Assembly (NCBI GenBank): GCA_964017195.1
Contig: OZ024891.1
Span: 87,994-151,993, forward strand
Direction: 5' to 3'
Source of the DNA: Siderastrea radians
Lineage: Eukaryota > Cnidaria > Anthozoa > Scleractinia > Rhizangiidae
Length of the DNA stretch: 64,000 nt
The notes under the pieces were generated by a model. That model was not told the origin of the DNA. It ran no database searches and was given only the letters and a program-made list of their open reading frames with translations. The translations under genes and the position numbers were made by a program. Below, piece by piece: positions 20,873-32,250 of this stretch (the stretch's first letter is position 1; every line of letters starts with the position of its first letter).

Positions 20873-23800
20873 TTAATTTCGCACTCTTTCACTCACAAAT
20901 AGGCACGTTGAGATGTAGATGTTGATACCATACATGTCATCTTCTTGGAGTGGGTTGATTTGTTGCTGTAGTTGAGTAAAGTCCTCTTCTGATAGTGGAT
21001 TTTCAACATCTGTCAAATGCAATGCATCTGCATTATCTGGGTCTGGAACTGGGCCATCTGGGTCAATTCCAAAGTCATTCAAGTCCTAAATGCACATTTA
21101 ACATAAAAAGGTTATGCTGCAAGTCAGTTTACCATTGTTATGATGTGGGGGCCATGAGAGGGGAAAGGCTCGGACAAGAAACCAGAGACTAGGTGTGCAA
21201 GAAAGTGTGTGAGCTGAATGAGAAATTAGGGACTGTGTAATAATTATCAGAAGGGGGGGGGGGAGGTTGGAAAATGGACTTCATGTAGGAAAATATTAGG
21301 TAATACCCCCTCCTAAAGGAGTGAATTTAGTTATTGCCCCCCTCTAATCAGTCAGAAATTATGTATGACCCCCCCCTGACAGTATACACACCTTTATACA
21401 AGTACCCTGCATTTTCTCTACACGCACCTAATATGAGTGATTTATTTTACCTTGAGCCCCCCTCTCCTTGCTTTGATTTTCAATTATGCCCCCCCTCTGG
21501 TTTTCCAACCCCCCCCCCCCTCCTGGTAATTATTGCACAGTCCCCTAGATGTTACCATATTTCATAAGTCAATGGGACAAGTTTTTGTTAAATACGGCAA
21601 AGCCTTTTCTACAAGTAGGCTAACAGATGTTGACATGTCAGTCCGTAAATAAATATTCAACAAAAAATAGTCATAAGCTTGACAAGTACCTGTTGTGACA
21701 TTTCCTGTTGTTCTCCAGCAGTGAAATGCAACTGTGTTGCTTCCATTAGTCCTCTTATCCAAAGCTGATTAGGTGTTCTGTTACTAGCTGTCCTTATAGG
21801 ATGATTATCCCATCCATTTCCAAACTGTTGAAGGTGTTGGTTTATTCTTGGTTTAAACACGTAATGCAGACAGAACAAATGCACGTTGCTTGACAAGTCT
21901 AAATGGCCTGATTCTTCCAGGAAATGAAATAGCGAGTAATAAATATAGAGGCATCCCACAAACAGGTCTCGCCATAGCCGTTCAATTCTTTGGTTGTGGA
22001 CACTTGGGCCTGTTATGTAGCTCCTACGACCAGGTCCCCTGATCGGATGATTAAACATATATTGTGCAACCCTTACATTCTCAACACCATGGTCGCCTCT
22101 TACTCTGGAAGGAAGGCCGTGCACAGCTACTGCTCGTACAAACTCTTCAAGGACTGTATCAGCTCGGTTGTTTCCACAACAAGAGAGGTACATTATTTTT
22201 CTCGAGTACCCATCTATACACCCATGGACAACAAACTTCCATCTGAATGAGAGAAGAAGTAGAGGAAAGCACAGGCGAACAAAATGAACCAGAGCTCGTC
22301 ACCGAATGAAACATGACTTTACAGTATCTACAAGTTGTTAGACAACTGCTCAAGGCCAGGTGATATCTGATACAATTTTTGCCATGCTTTGAAAGTTAAT
22401 GCAATTTTGATCTCACTTATTGACTGCTAGTTTACCCGATATAATATTGACAAAAACTGCATTGTATTTGAAGAGCACAACAAAATTTGCATCAAAAATT
22501 GCCTGTGTAAACCAGCCTTTACATCAAATGAAGCAAGGTTCTTTTGACTAACTACCCATATAGCTGTATGAGTGGGGAGGAAGCAGGGGTGATATTTATT
22601 TCCAATACTCTGGTCTCTTGCTTTGCCTATAAACTCCAGCCATTGCCAATAATGAAAATATTAATAATTCACTAATTTACAGTCACTTCTCAAACTCATT
22701 AATAATTTATCAAGTTAAAACAGTGAAAATCATAACCATGACGGTGGTTTGGATACCCGATCTTAATTAGCATAGATTTTTACGATTTTATTTCTCTGTT
22801 TACTCCTTCGTTTTTGTTTCGATTGAGAAGATATATCAAACACTCGAGACAGTGTTTCATGAAACACTGCCTCTCGTGTTTGATATATTACTTCAAAATT
22901 TTCAACAATTCCCCACTTTCTGCTTCTGCCCCCTTTACCCCTACCGTATTTAACATTAACATTTCAGCAAAAGTGGGGGGGGGGGGTTATTAAGTTTTTC
23001 TGTCAACGACCTTTAACTTTATTTTGGCTAAATCTTCATGATGGAAAAAACCTACAACCTTACCCATGCAAACGTAATAATTTTTTTTATTACTGTTGTT
23101 ACAGTTAAAGTGAAATAAACACCTCTATCTAATACACGCTTCATATCTATTTAACGCCCCCCCCCCCCTAGGACCCCCAAAATTTAATAGACTCCCCTGG
23201 CGTATTCACGGTATTAGCTATTCTGGCCGAGGGGGTGGTCTTATTCGAGGACATACGGTATTCAGTCAAAGAAACCTATAATTTGGTATTGTAATTAATT
23301 TATTACACGGCTCGATGGAAGGGCAGATGTGAATTGATACCGTCTCTAAATAAAGTTATACTACTACATCTACCTGATGAGCTTATGATGACCATCCATA
23401 TGCCACAACGACAGGGGTTGCTTAACACTGTACACTCTTCTATGGGTGACACGCAGTTGCAAGGCACGAACTACAGTACCTTCAGGATCGGTCCTTCTCA
23501 TTGCCTCTCTCACACGACTTTCTTGAACTTTCAATCCTCTAGACAAAAGATGACCACGCATTGTTTTGTAACCTGAGTTGGGAAACACATGTGAAATGCT
23601 CCTAATCAAGACATCCAGCTCTGACTCTGCTATCTGAGAGTAAGTCGTTCGCATTGACATGCCGTGCTCTTCGAGTCTTCTATAAACAGTTTTCTCGCTA
23701 ACATATAACATTTTGGCTATATCAGTTGCCTTGAAACCGTATTCAATGAAATATTCCAGCTGTTCTTTTGGAATGTAAAATTTAGGGCGTCCTCTTATGC

Positions 23801-24000
23801 CTGTTTCTACAACTGGAGGTGGATAACGACCACAGCTAAGATACTGGTCATTGTCGAGAATGGCAAGCATTTGCTGGGCCTCTTGTAGATGCGGCAAGAG
23901 GCTTTCTTCCAAGTTACCTCCAAGTCTCAGCAGCACGGAACAAAGCCATTCCACTCGATACCTGGCAAAGTCGATGTTGTTATCACCATTTTGGCACTCA
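20873..24000 (-). CDS. DDE integrase-core protein gene, 3' exons (5' end lost in gap)
   Basis: Three minus-strand exons join in phase: 24000-23374 (continuing into the N gap), 22242-21690 and 21085-20873 (stop). The first has a helix-turn-helix ([20 protein letters not shown]) after [13 protein letters not shown]. The catalytic core spans the first two: [13 protein letters not shown] (first Asp), [12 protein letters not shown] (second Asp), [11 protein letters not shown] (Glu), so a D,D-E triad is present. The last exon adds an acidic tail with no known domain. The fold is that of a retroviral-type integrase or transposase. Spliced, apparently intact exons without flanking terminal repeats fit a domesticated or multi-copy cellular family known from cnidarians and fish (recollection). 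Role unknown. Confidence 0.75.
21229..21545. mobile_element. Tc1/mariner-like MITE in integrase-gene intron
   Basis: Ends read GGGACTGTGTAATAATTA (left) and, inverted, GGGGACTGTGCAATAATTA (right), each followed by a G-rich tract and GTTGGAAAA. TA stands directly outside both ends, which fits a TA target-site duplication. About 315 bp, non-coding, with many C-runs. It sits in the intron between the last two exons of the integrase-core gene. Confidence 0.6.
22670..22890. repeat. Palindromic dispersed repeat, copy 2
   Basis: Same modules as 6140-6440, opposite orientation: CTCATTAATAATTTATC, ATGACGGTGGTTTGGATACC, TTAATTAGCATA, then the palindrome ATATATCAAACACTCGAGAC...CTCTCGTGTTTGATATATTA. It lies in the first visible intron of the integrase-core gene (22243-23373). 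The rest of that intron has G- and C-runs near 22975 and 23155 and no gene. Confidence 0.6.
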
Positions 24001-24200
24001 NNNNNNNNNNNNNNNNNNNNNNNNNNNNNNNNNNNNNNNNNNNNNNNNNNNNNNNNNNNNNNNNNNNNNNNNNNNNNNNNNNNNNNNNNNNNNNNNNNNN
24101 NNNNNNNNNNNNNNNNNNNNNNNNNNNNNNNNNNNNNNNNNNNNNNNNNNNNNNNNNNNNNNNNNNNNNNNNNNNNNNNNNNNNNNNNNNNNNNNNNNNN
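24001..24200. other. Assembly gap (200 N)
   Basis: A run of exactly 200 Ns, a conventional placeholder, so the true gap size is unknown. It truncates the 5' part of the minus-strand integrase-core gene; open frames listed across it are meaningless. The flank from 24201 has no coding sequence resembling the missing exons. Confidence 0.99.
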
Positions 24201-24977
24201 GAATTTCATTCTAGGAATAGAATTTGTTATAATTAATTTTCTTTTTTGCGATTCTTTGTTTGCGATATATGGCCGTTCAAAGGCCCTTTTCTTGGATTTT
24301 GTCAGCCTCTTAGGTGTTGGGTATACTCAAAGGCCCTGTTCGGGGAACTTATTACGGTCATTATTGTTTAAGGCCCCCCCAGGGATTTTGTTGTCTATCG
24401 GCCCTTTGGGGCTCCAAAGGCCTCGATTTGGGATTTTGGTATGATCCATGTTTGCGTAAACGTAGGTTGCTTTCCTTTTGACTGCCCTTTCTTTTGCCGC
24501 TTTGCAAATGTCATCTTTTTTGAATTAGCAGTTTTTAGTTTTTAGTCTTATCTGTCATCTTTTGTTATTTATTTTTATAGCAGCATATTTCCGGTCTTTT
24601 GTTATATTTTTGTCTTGTATCGTTCATTTATCTAGTGTTGTACCTGTATCTACACCTTGTAATTACGTTTAATTGTTAGTATTGTTTATTTTTCCTTTTT
24701 TCGTTATATAATCGTTGTACTACATTGTTTTTATATTTGAATGTTAGCGTCACTTATCCTCGTTTTAGTATTGTTATAATCACGCCGGTTACGTAACTCA
24801 TAGCGTTGAATTGTATTTTGCGTCTTGTTTTGTTCTGTAATCTTATTTAGGTAGATTTGATAAGTTTAATTTTTCATGTAACTGATGAAGGTCTAAGACC
24901 GAAACGTTTTTATTTTTTATTAAATTTTTTAACTTTTTAATCGTCAGAAGTTGTCCGTCCTCGCTTTCCTTCAACGA

Positions 24978-25020
<43 letters not shown>
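24201..25020 (+). mobile_element. Probable 3' end of a Penelope-like element plus (TA)n
   Basis: 24201-24880 is T-rich and non-coding. At 24882 CTGATGA, then A, GGTC-TAA-GACC and GAAAC form a hammerhead-like core (see separate entry), a motif often found at the 3' side of Penelope-like and related elements. A (TA)n tract follows at 24978-25017. No coding part of the element remains, and assignment rests on the motif, so it is tentative. Confidence 0.3.
24882..24906 (+). other. Hammerhead-ribozyme-like core 1
   Basis: CTGATGA (24882-24888) + A + stem GGTC/GACC with loop TAA + GAAAC (24901-24905) matches the CUGANGA-stem II-GAAA core of hammerhead ribozymes, except for one extra A before stem II. 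I could not identify a convincing stem I or III with an NUH cleavage site, so catalysis is unproven. Confidence 0.35.
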
Positions 25021-25021
<1 letters not shown>

Positions 25022-26089
25022 GTACACTGCAGATCAACACAAGCGAAATTTGTGATTTTCCAGGTGAGATACCAGTTGCGTAGAAGGGTGAACAAATTTA
25101 ATTTTTTTTTTACTGCTACTCAAGTTGTGAGCATTCACTGCAAAGATCACAAATTTCACTCTAAAATATACCACCTATGTAATCGCACAACGAAGTTCAA
25201 CGATTTCAAATCAATACAGTTGAACCTCTCCTTACAGACATCGCTCTACAAATAGTTCTTGGTCCCAAAATTGTTGCAACCTCTATAATGTGAACACCTC
25301 CACAGCACAGCTAGAAACTTGGGGCTGAGTATCAGGCTTTTTAACACCACTCCCAAAAAGCATATTAACAGCAGTGGTTATGACGCCTGCCAACACTGTG
25401 CAGTTTTTTGCAACTGGAATGCTACAGTATATATAGCAGTTTTGAGTGGAGGCTCATGGGGGGGGGGATCAGATTTCTATCCCATATTGAAGAGATTGCC
25501 ATCCCCCAAAAGTCTTGTCTTAACTTCCCATTACATGTTTTCTTGTATGCCTTAATTAACAACATTTAAACTTGATTGAATGATGCTAGGCCTTCCTAGG
25601 GCACGTGGATGGCATACTGGTCAATCTTTCCCTAGGGAAGTCAAACATAATGACAAGTGTAGAGTCTTTCATTTAATAGTAAGGTTGTATTGTAAGTCAT
25701 CTCCACTAGACATGTTAAATGATTTTCTTTTTCAAGGGGATGTGCATATTTTAGCTCCACTGCAGGCCTTTTAATTATTATAATAAATTCTTTACAAATT
25801 GATGCACTTATTCTCCTTTAAATTAAAGTACTGGTAACCAAAATGATGACTTTTATTTTTTTTACTCAACAGCTTCTCCTAGCTGTAGATGCCACTCCAC
25901 TCCATAAAGTAACCCCAATTACATTGTGCCAGATGCTAGATGACAAATTGTGTCTGGTGACCCTGTTTAAGACACCTTGACAAATGTTTTTGGATATGAT
26001 TCCTTTTGTGATGGTCAGAAAGAATGACAATGATGCAGCAATGTAATGCCAAAAGGACAAGGAGACTCTGCGTTTTGACATTCCTGCCA
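25018..26089. other. No gene recognised
   Basis: AT-rich sequence with short frames only. 25456-25472 has a G-run. The segment 25870-26089 directly before the helicase relic does not translate into recognisable helicase sequence in any frame that I can follow. Confidence 0.35.
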
Positions 26090-27460
26090 AACTTTCTTAA
26101 GGTGTTACTGTTGTAGTAACTCCGTTGCTAGCTTTAATGGAGGACCAAGTGAAAAGGCTTAGGGGACAGGGATTAAATGTTTGTTTCATCAATTTTAAAA
26201 TGAATAATGAAGAAAAAAGAAGTAGTCATCCGGTCCATTGCTTCTCTCAAAAGGATTGCCCCTATCAGTTTTTCAGAACCACACCAGAGCAGCTAAAGTA
26301 TGTACTTCAAAGATGAAGGAACTTGTGAGCACCATGAAGGAAAATGGCAACTTGACCTGAATAATTGTGGATGAAGCTCACTGTGTGGACATTTATGGGA
26401 GTGATTTTTGCCCCACTTATTCAGAATTACATTCCTTCAAGGAAATTGGAGTCTAAGTTGTAAAACAGCTACTGAGAGGAGAGTCACAACTATCATTGAA
26501 AGGCTAAAACTCAAAAACCAAAGATCATTAAAATGGCATTGGACAGACCTTACCTAAGGTATGAAGTGTTTGACAAAAAGGAGTCCAAATCAATGAAATA
26601 ATGAAGCTAGTAGCTGAAGATTTTCCTGGACGATGTGGCATATCATATACTGCTTTTCAACTCGTCATGTACACGACATGGCTTATTTCCTAAAGCAAAG
26701 AGGAAATAAAGCCGTATACTATCATGGACAGCTTGATCTGTATGAAAAAGAGAGAAATGCATCAACATGGCAAGAAGGAGGAGCAGAAGTTATGTGTGCA
26801 ACCAATGCCTTTGGCATGGGCATTCATAAAAACAATGTATGCTTTGTCATGTACCATTCCATTCTCAAGTCCATGGAAGACTACCTTCAAGAGGCAGGGA
26901 GAGCTGGGAGAGATGGTAACATTGCATGCTGCATCTTTTTTTTCCGTTTCGGAGACTGAGTCAAAAAACTAAAAAACATCACTGAAATTGAAGACACTCA
27001 TCGTAAGGAGGATGCAAAAAAGCGTCTTGCTGACATAACAAAATATTGCATTATCCACAACTGCAGAAAAAAGTAGAGTACTTCAGTGATGGTGCAGACA
27101 CAGAATCCTGTGGGGCATCATGTGATTTTTGTCTACAGGGAGCAGTGGGAGGGGTACCTAAGGACATGACTGCATCAGCTGTTGACATTGTGAACTGCAT
27201 TAATGAAATGATTCAGCTACAAGCAAAGGTGTCATTGAAGCTAACACTTAGAGGTCATGAAACAAAAGAGGCTGTCTCAAAAGGAATGCATGCCATTCAG
27301 CACTTTGGAAAAAGGAAAGGAATATTACAAAATGACAAACATGCTGCAAGTTTCATGGACAATTTAATTGTAAGAGCGTTTCTCGAAGAGAATCTTTGGT
27401 CAGCTTTGGATCAAAGCTCAGTGCCATGTATTACTCCATGGGAGGATTGTAAATATCTTT
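26090..27460 (+). pseudogene. RecQ-like ATP-dependent DNA helicase pseudogene
   Basis: In order: VTPLLALMEDQVKRLRGQGL (motif Ia region), IIVDEAHCVDIYG (motif II, DEAH), ATAxERR-like remnant (motif III region), YCFSTRHVHDMAYFLKQRG (motif IV), CATNAFGMGIHKNNV (motif V), QEAGRAGRDGN (motif VI), then the RecQ zinc-binding domain with YFSD...CGASCDFC. In-frame stops near 26390 and 26457 and frameshifts near 26300, 26580 and 27070 break it; no GT/AG borders explain these. Motif I is missing upstream. It looks like a decayed intronless copy of a RecQ-type 3'-5' helicase. Confidence 0.7.
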
Positions 27461-27689
27461 TGGATGGTACCTTCACATTTATAATTTCAGTCGTGTTCTT
27501 CCGTTTCCATTGCTTGTGCCATTTCAATTGGTGATGGCATATTGGAAAATAAATGGCCAGAAATACTTGCAACGTTATTTTACCAGTAGTTCGCACATGT
27601 CCTTGTTCTTTGTTAAAACTAAAAGTCAGAGTAAGTGGGGTAGTGCCTCATCCTTCCTGTACATTAACATTCACACCAACTGACAGCAA

Positions 27690-28095
27690 GGTCTTTGTCA
27701 ACGCCATACATTCTCCCAAGTTTCCCTCTGATTATTCAGTTCAGTGATAACATTGTCTAATCGGCCACTCCCGTGTGACTGCATGGAATTCGTGACTCTA
27801 GAATTTATTTTGTCATAGACCTTCGAAAACTTTCCATCCTGACTCTGAAACAGCTTAATAATTGTCTTCACAAATTTCTGGTTCCCTGTGCGAATTGCTG
27901 TCCTCCAAGTTTTTTTCCATTAAATGAAGCTGCTGTTCAAGACTTGACATGCAATCCCTGTGATTAAACAGCATCAGCATGAAACTAAAATGCTTCCTTG
28001 CCACACTTATGTCATAAATCTTCTTTTCCTTGTCAAATGCAAAGAAAACCTATCAGTATGTCCACAATGGAAACCAACCTCAGTGCGGCACTGAG
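27690..28095 (-). pseudogene. Minus-strand coding relic, unidentified
   Basis: One frame reads DKEKKIYDISVARKHFSFML then LFNHRDCMSSLEQQLHLMEK; near 27905 it shifts to another frame reading AIRTGNQKFVKTIIKLFQSQ then DGKFSKVYDKINSRV. The composition is that of a helical protein, with no domain that I recognise. It lies downstream of, and on the same strand as, the next relic and may belong to the same ancestral gene. Confidence 0.35.
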
Positions 28096-28149
28096 GGTCA
28101 AAGCAATAAACCCTTACTAAATAGAAATCCGAAAATAATACTGCAGACA

Positions 28150-28310
28150 ATTGTTTTTAAAGAAAACTTTATTACAGGATTTTAAAGATTTCCAGGACTT
28201 TCCAGGGCCTGCATTTATTTTCCAGGACTTTCCAGTCCTGGAAAATGCCAGAATAAAATTCCAGGACTTTCCAGGATTTCCAGGACCCGTACGAACCCTG
28301 GCACTGTGCC
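28150..28310. repeat. TTCCAGGACTTTCCAGG dispersed repeat
   Basis: Interspersed copies of TTCCAGGACTTTCCAGG with TCCTGGAAAATGCC and GGACCCGTACGAACCCTGG. This kind of short repeat is widespread in animal genomes. It interrupts the minus-strand relic at about 28310. Confidence 0.55.
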
Positions 28311-31050
28311 AAACTGCTCCAGTATTGATGCGGTCCCAGTAACTGTAGAATTATTTTCCAGAGACAAGTGAACGATTGAAAATTCACTCTTTCCTTGGAA
28401 AGGAAATCCCTTCCATGATCAGGAGTATTCAGTTTGTATTCCCTTACATGTTTTGCATTGAAGTCACTTTCCTTCAGCCATGTATCAAGCTCCTTTTCAG
28501 CTGTCATGTTTTCCAGTGGCTTTTCTGCTGGTGGAATCTGATTCAGGGCTACATCTAAGAGGTTCAAGTACCATCTGCCCTTTGCTCTTTGCCATGTAGC
28601 CGAGTGGTTGTCATCTCCCTCTCAAGAGAGAGAAAAAATATTTCGGTATGTATTTATAAGAAGGTTTGAGGTATCCTCCCCAGCTATGATGGTGACATTT
28701 AAAAAATAAAATAAAATTACATATGCAAAGGGCTGTCAGGTACTTTTATTTCCTCGAGGGATCTTGTTTCTCAAATAATACAAAAACACAGACAAATTGT
28801 TCACCCTTAAATGGCACTTACTGGTTTACTTAGACCTGAAATCATAGAAATATGATATAAATGCCTAAAATCTGTTTTAGAAGCAAACTTTTTAACTAAT
28901 AATTCAGTTTTGATACCAGTTTCAAATGAAATATGCTTTCTTGTGATGCTGAGCAGTAAATATTATTGTTGTTTTAGCAAAATTCTCACTCTTGAATTTT
29001 TGCTTTTATTTATTTATTTATTTTTTGGAGTGGTTTTTGCAAGAAGTTGACACTATTGAGTACTTCAGTAATCACAACACGTAACGTTATATTAAAACGC
29101 TACTGACCTATGAAAAGATCTTCTGCTTTAACTTCCTTTTTGCACCCCTGTGGTTCTTATAAGGCATGCATTTTTTGTCATGGAACAGATCTTCAAACCA
29201 ATGCAGCTGATCTGCCAGTGAAGTTCCACATTTTATGACCCACCGTCTTGAAGAGTCTTTGATGTCGTTTATTCCCTCTGTGCAAGTTTATGTTGTCTAG
29301 CAGCAAAATTACAGGCTTGTTGTCTGGGAATTTGTTTCTATTATCTCTGGAAGGTGCTGACGCCCTTTCTCGAGGTATGCCATTTTGTGTACAAATATAT
29401 ATATGATGAGGATAAATTGAACAAAGACACAGCTGTATTGATGGTACATATGGGGCATAGTCATGTGATGAGCAGAAGCTAATGGTATAAACAACAAACA
29501 AAAAAAAACTGGTTTGGAAGGGAGTAAAAACTAGGTGACCAAGATGTTTATATGCAAGGAAACAAACAAACTTAAGAATCATAGAATTATAGGAGGAAAC
29601 AAACGAGTTAATGTGTTTAGGGTTCTTATCAGTTCTGATGGTAGCAATTCAATTGATTATGTTTGAACAAATGAAATCATCCATTGCTAAAAATTGTAAA
29701 GTGAACTCTGTCTAAACCAGACAAATTCGGCGGGACCAGCTCCAACTGTCCACCTTGGAGAGGTGTTCACCTTAGAGAGAGTTTGGGTACAGAGGAGCAC
29801 GTTAAATTCGGGCAGAACCAGCCAATAATTGATGTCTGCCTTAGAAAGGTCTCTGCCTTACAGGGATATCTGTCTTCAGAGAGTTGTAGAGAGAGTGGTT
29901 CATCAAACAAAACATAATACACAATAATACATAATATCATAATAATAATAATAATATAGTAGCATATCATAATATCATAAATATTAGTACCACTTACAAA
30001 GTATCCCATTGTACACTCAGACCAAGTTTGGACAACATGTTGATCATCTGTTCTCCAGCACCAAATGAAATACATAGAATTCCAAACAAGAACACAAAGT
30101 CATTAACAGCTCTTGAATTTCTGATATTCAAGAGAACAGCCAAAAATTGACTGGCACATAACTTCCTGTAATGTTCTGTCTTGATTGCATTTCAGTTGGT
30201 ATTATCTGTGACAACAAGACTTGCAATGGCAGATACAATGAGTGGGCATTGTTCCTGCCTGAATATGTTCTAAAAACCTTTTGAATACATCGTCAGGTAG
30301 GACTGTATCAGTTGTGAATTTTCCATTCCTGTATCCGATGTTTCCACATTACTCGAGTCTTTTAACCTTTGAGTCAATAATTTGTTTTTGCTCCAATGTC
30401 TGTAGGCCTTCTCCTTGTGCTTGAAGGTTGGTAATCTCATTTTCATAGATTGTTATCAGAGCCTTGACATACTTATCTCTCTTTACTACAAGTTGCAATG
30501 AGATGTCGTTAGCTTGTTCTTCCAATGCTGTCATTAGGGCAGACAAGATTTCTTCCATTCTCCACAACTAATCTTTGATTTGTTGTCACATACCATTAAC
30601 ATGTTCATAATTGACTGTTACATTGACTGCGCTTTCCTCTCCACCATATAAATGTGTTAGCGAAGATTCCAGGCAAATATTGGTGTATGCAAAACTTCAA
30701 TTGGTTAAGAAAAGTTACGGTATTTAAGAAAAGTATTAAATAGATTACCAGCTACAAGAGCGGTAGGTTTTCGCTCCAATTGTTGTAAACTTAATTTTGA
30801 TTGAAGCTAAAAAAAATCCAATTCTCCCCCCTTTCTGCGGACTCTTTTAATACTTGCTGATGTAAATGCTTCCTTCACTGTTCTTGTACAAAGACTTTTC
30901 TCTTCCTGGTCAAGTTTTAAGTACTGCAAAACTACTATCTGCCAGTCTTGTTGTCCAGGGCACTCGTAGAAACCTTCGAGGAGCTTGGCCTGCAAAATCA
31001 TTTGTCGTTTCGTGCATTCAGCTCCTGACAATCTATACCCTGCAATTTGA
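28311..31050 (-). pseudogene. Decayed multi-exon gene of an uncharacterised family
   Basis: Minus-strand exon-like blocks lie in order: 31050-30807 (RLSGAECTKRQMILQAKLLE), 30567-30349 (coiled-coil, ISLQLVVKRDKYVKALITIY), about 29370-29193 ([16 protein letters not shown], then HKMWNFTGR), and 28624-28311 (GDDNHSATWQRAKGRWYLN, LLDVALNQ, TPDHGRDFLSKER, then, after a frameshift near 28385, SLENNSTVTGTASILEQF). I recall such blocks from a large uncharacterised anthozoan family, unverified. The frameshift and the repeat insertion at 28310 suggest it is dead. Function unknown. Confidence 0.4.
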
Positions 31051-31254
31051 AGTAAAAAAGCTTCAAATCACTTTGTTCCTATAGTCCATTGCTTGCCAAT
31101 TAATAACGAATTCTGAAGAAAGTTGGGAAGGAAAGTAGAGTATCAGGAAACTCAAGAAAGCCATCATGGGTCGTCTTCAGTGTACTGCAAACTTCTCAGA
31201 GATACGTCGGTACAATTTAAAGTAATACATGGAAACTAATAGAGTTCAGTTTAA

Positions 31255-31420
31255 AGTGTGGTTCCAGGAAATACCCACACTCCCTCAAGGAAGGTCGTTC
31301 GAAATTCCAGGGGGTAGGGGGAGGGTCTTTAAAACTAATATTTTTATTAAAAGAAAGTATGGTGGTAAACTGAAATATCCATAGGGGTGGGGGTGTAAAC
31401 CAAAAAGCCTTCCGTGGGGT
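31255..31420 (+). repeat. GGTTCCAGGAAATACCC-type repeat, solitary copy
   Basis: GTGTGGTTCCAGGAAATACC followed by GAAATTCCAGGGGGTAGG. Related to the ends of the element at 50295-51688 (GTGATTCCAGAAAATATCC). Confidence 0.4.
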
Positions 31421-31473
31421 AGGTATGAATAATTATTTTCTAGAACAACACAATGTTTTCCATAACTTGCTTA

Positions 31474-31625
31474 CGATTTAAAAATACTATTTACAAGGCT
31501 AAAAAGGGTTAAAAAAGGAAAAAAACGAACGTTTTCGACCAATTAGAAAGTCATCTTCAGGGTGAAGATGAAAAGCCTCGGGGTATTTTTACCCTTTTTA
31601 GCCTTGTGAGTAGTATTTTTAAACA
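31474..31625. repeat. Palindromic repeat containing hammerhead-like core 2
   Basis: AAAATACTATTTACAAGGCT...AAAAAGGGTT pairs with AACCC-like TTTACCCTTTTTAGCCTTG and TAGTATTTTT on the right, a hairpin of about 150 bp. On the minus strand its interior reads CTGAAGA (31560-31554), T, GACT...GGTC, GAAAAC, a CUGANGA-stem-GAAA arrangement like that at 24882 and 32209. Confidence 0.45.
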
Positions 31626-31819
31626 CAATATTCTTGCTTACGTTTTGGCACGATGACTTTCATCTCTGTTTTTGGGCAATGGGCCCTTTGCATAACTGTG
31701 TCACGTGTCATTAAAAATGGCAATAGTACGAAATAGATATCAGAAATGGAAAGAGCATAATGAAATCAGTAAGATTTTCACTTTTGAGGTCACTGACGTG
31801 AAAGTGCGTCATTTTATGT

Positions 31820-32250
31820 AAAAAATGCGCTACACGTAACTTGCCTTGCCAATACAATGGGGAGACTAAACGACATCTTCACGAACGCTTTGGCGAACAT
31901 CGTCGTTCCGTCCAAAATCATCAACAGCTTGCTAACCCAACCCCTGTTTCGGAACATTTCAACTTATCCGGGCACTCCGTCAACGACATCCGTCTCATTC
32001 CCTTGGAACTAATACATATTAACCGCGACTCCATAAGAAAAGCACGTGAGGCCAAGACACTTGAGCCGCAAGGATTAAACAGACGTGATGAGCTACATTA
32101 ATGACACTTCTTGTTCAACTACCAACCTATTATATTCATTTATTTTAAATTTTAAACTTTTATGTTAACGGTCCTGTAACGTATTTACTCATTCTACTTT
32201 TGTAGCCCCTGAAGAAGGTTTGTTTTGCAAACCGAAATATCGGGCAATTT
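31820..32250 (+). mobile_element. Penelope-like element 3' fragment (GIY-YIG endonuclease)
   Basis: The frame from about 31830 reads QYNGETKRHLHERFGEHRRS, then SEHFNLSGHSVNDIRLIPLE and REAKTLEPQGLNRRDELH, stop at 32101. This is the GIY-YIG nuclease domain that ends Penelope-like retroelement ORFs (YNGETKR with the catalytic Arg; the GIY/YIG strand at its start is worn). The reverse transcriptase part is absent, so it is 5' truncated. About 110 bp after the stop lies a hammerhead-like core at 32209-32237. The fragment ends near the element inserted at 32375. Confidence 0.7.
32209..32238 (+). other. Hammerhead-ribozyme-like core 3
   Basis: CTGAAGA (32209-32215), A, six-base stem GGTTTG/CAAACC with loop TTTTG, then GAAA (32234-32237). 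It fits CUGANGA-stem II-GAAA apart from an extra A before the stem. Its place just after the GIY-YIG ORF is where Penelope-like elements are known to carry hammerhead motifs. A cleavage triplet with stems I and III was not identified. Confidence 0.4.

Noticed and set aside
23370..24444. ORFs spanning the N run
   Set aside because: The gap was translated as X; only the minus-strand part left of 24000 has real coding content.
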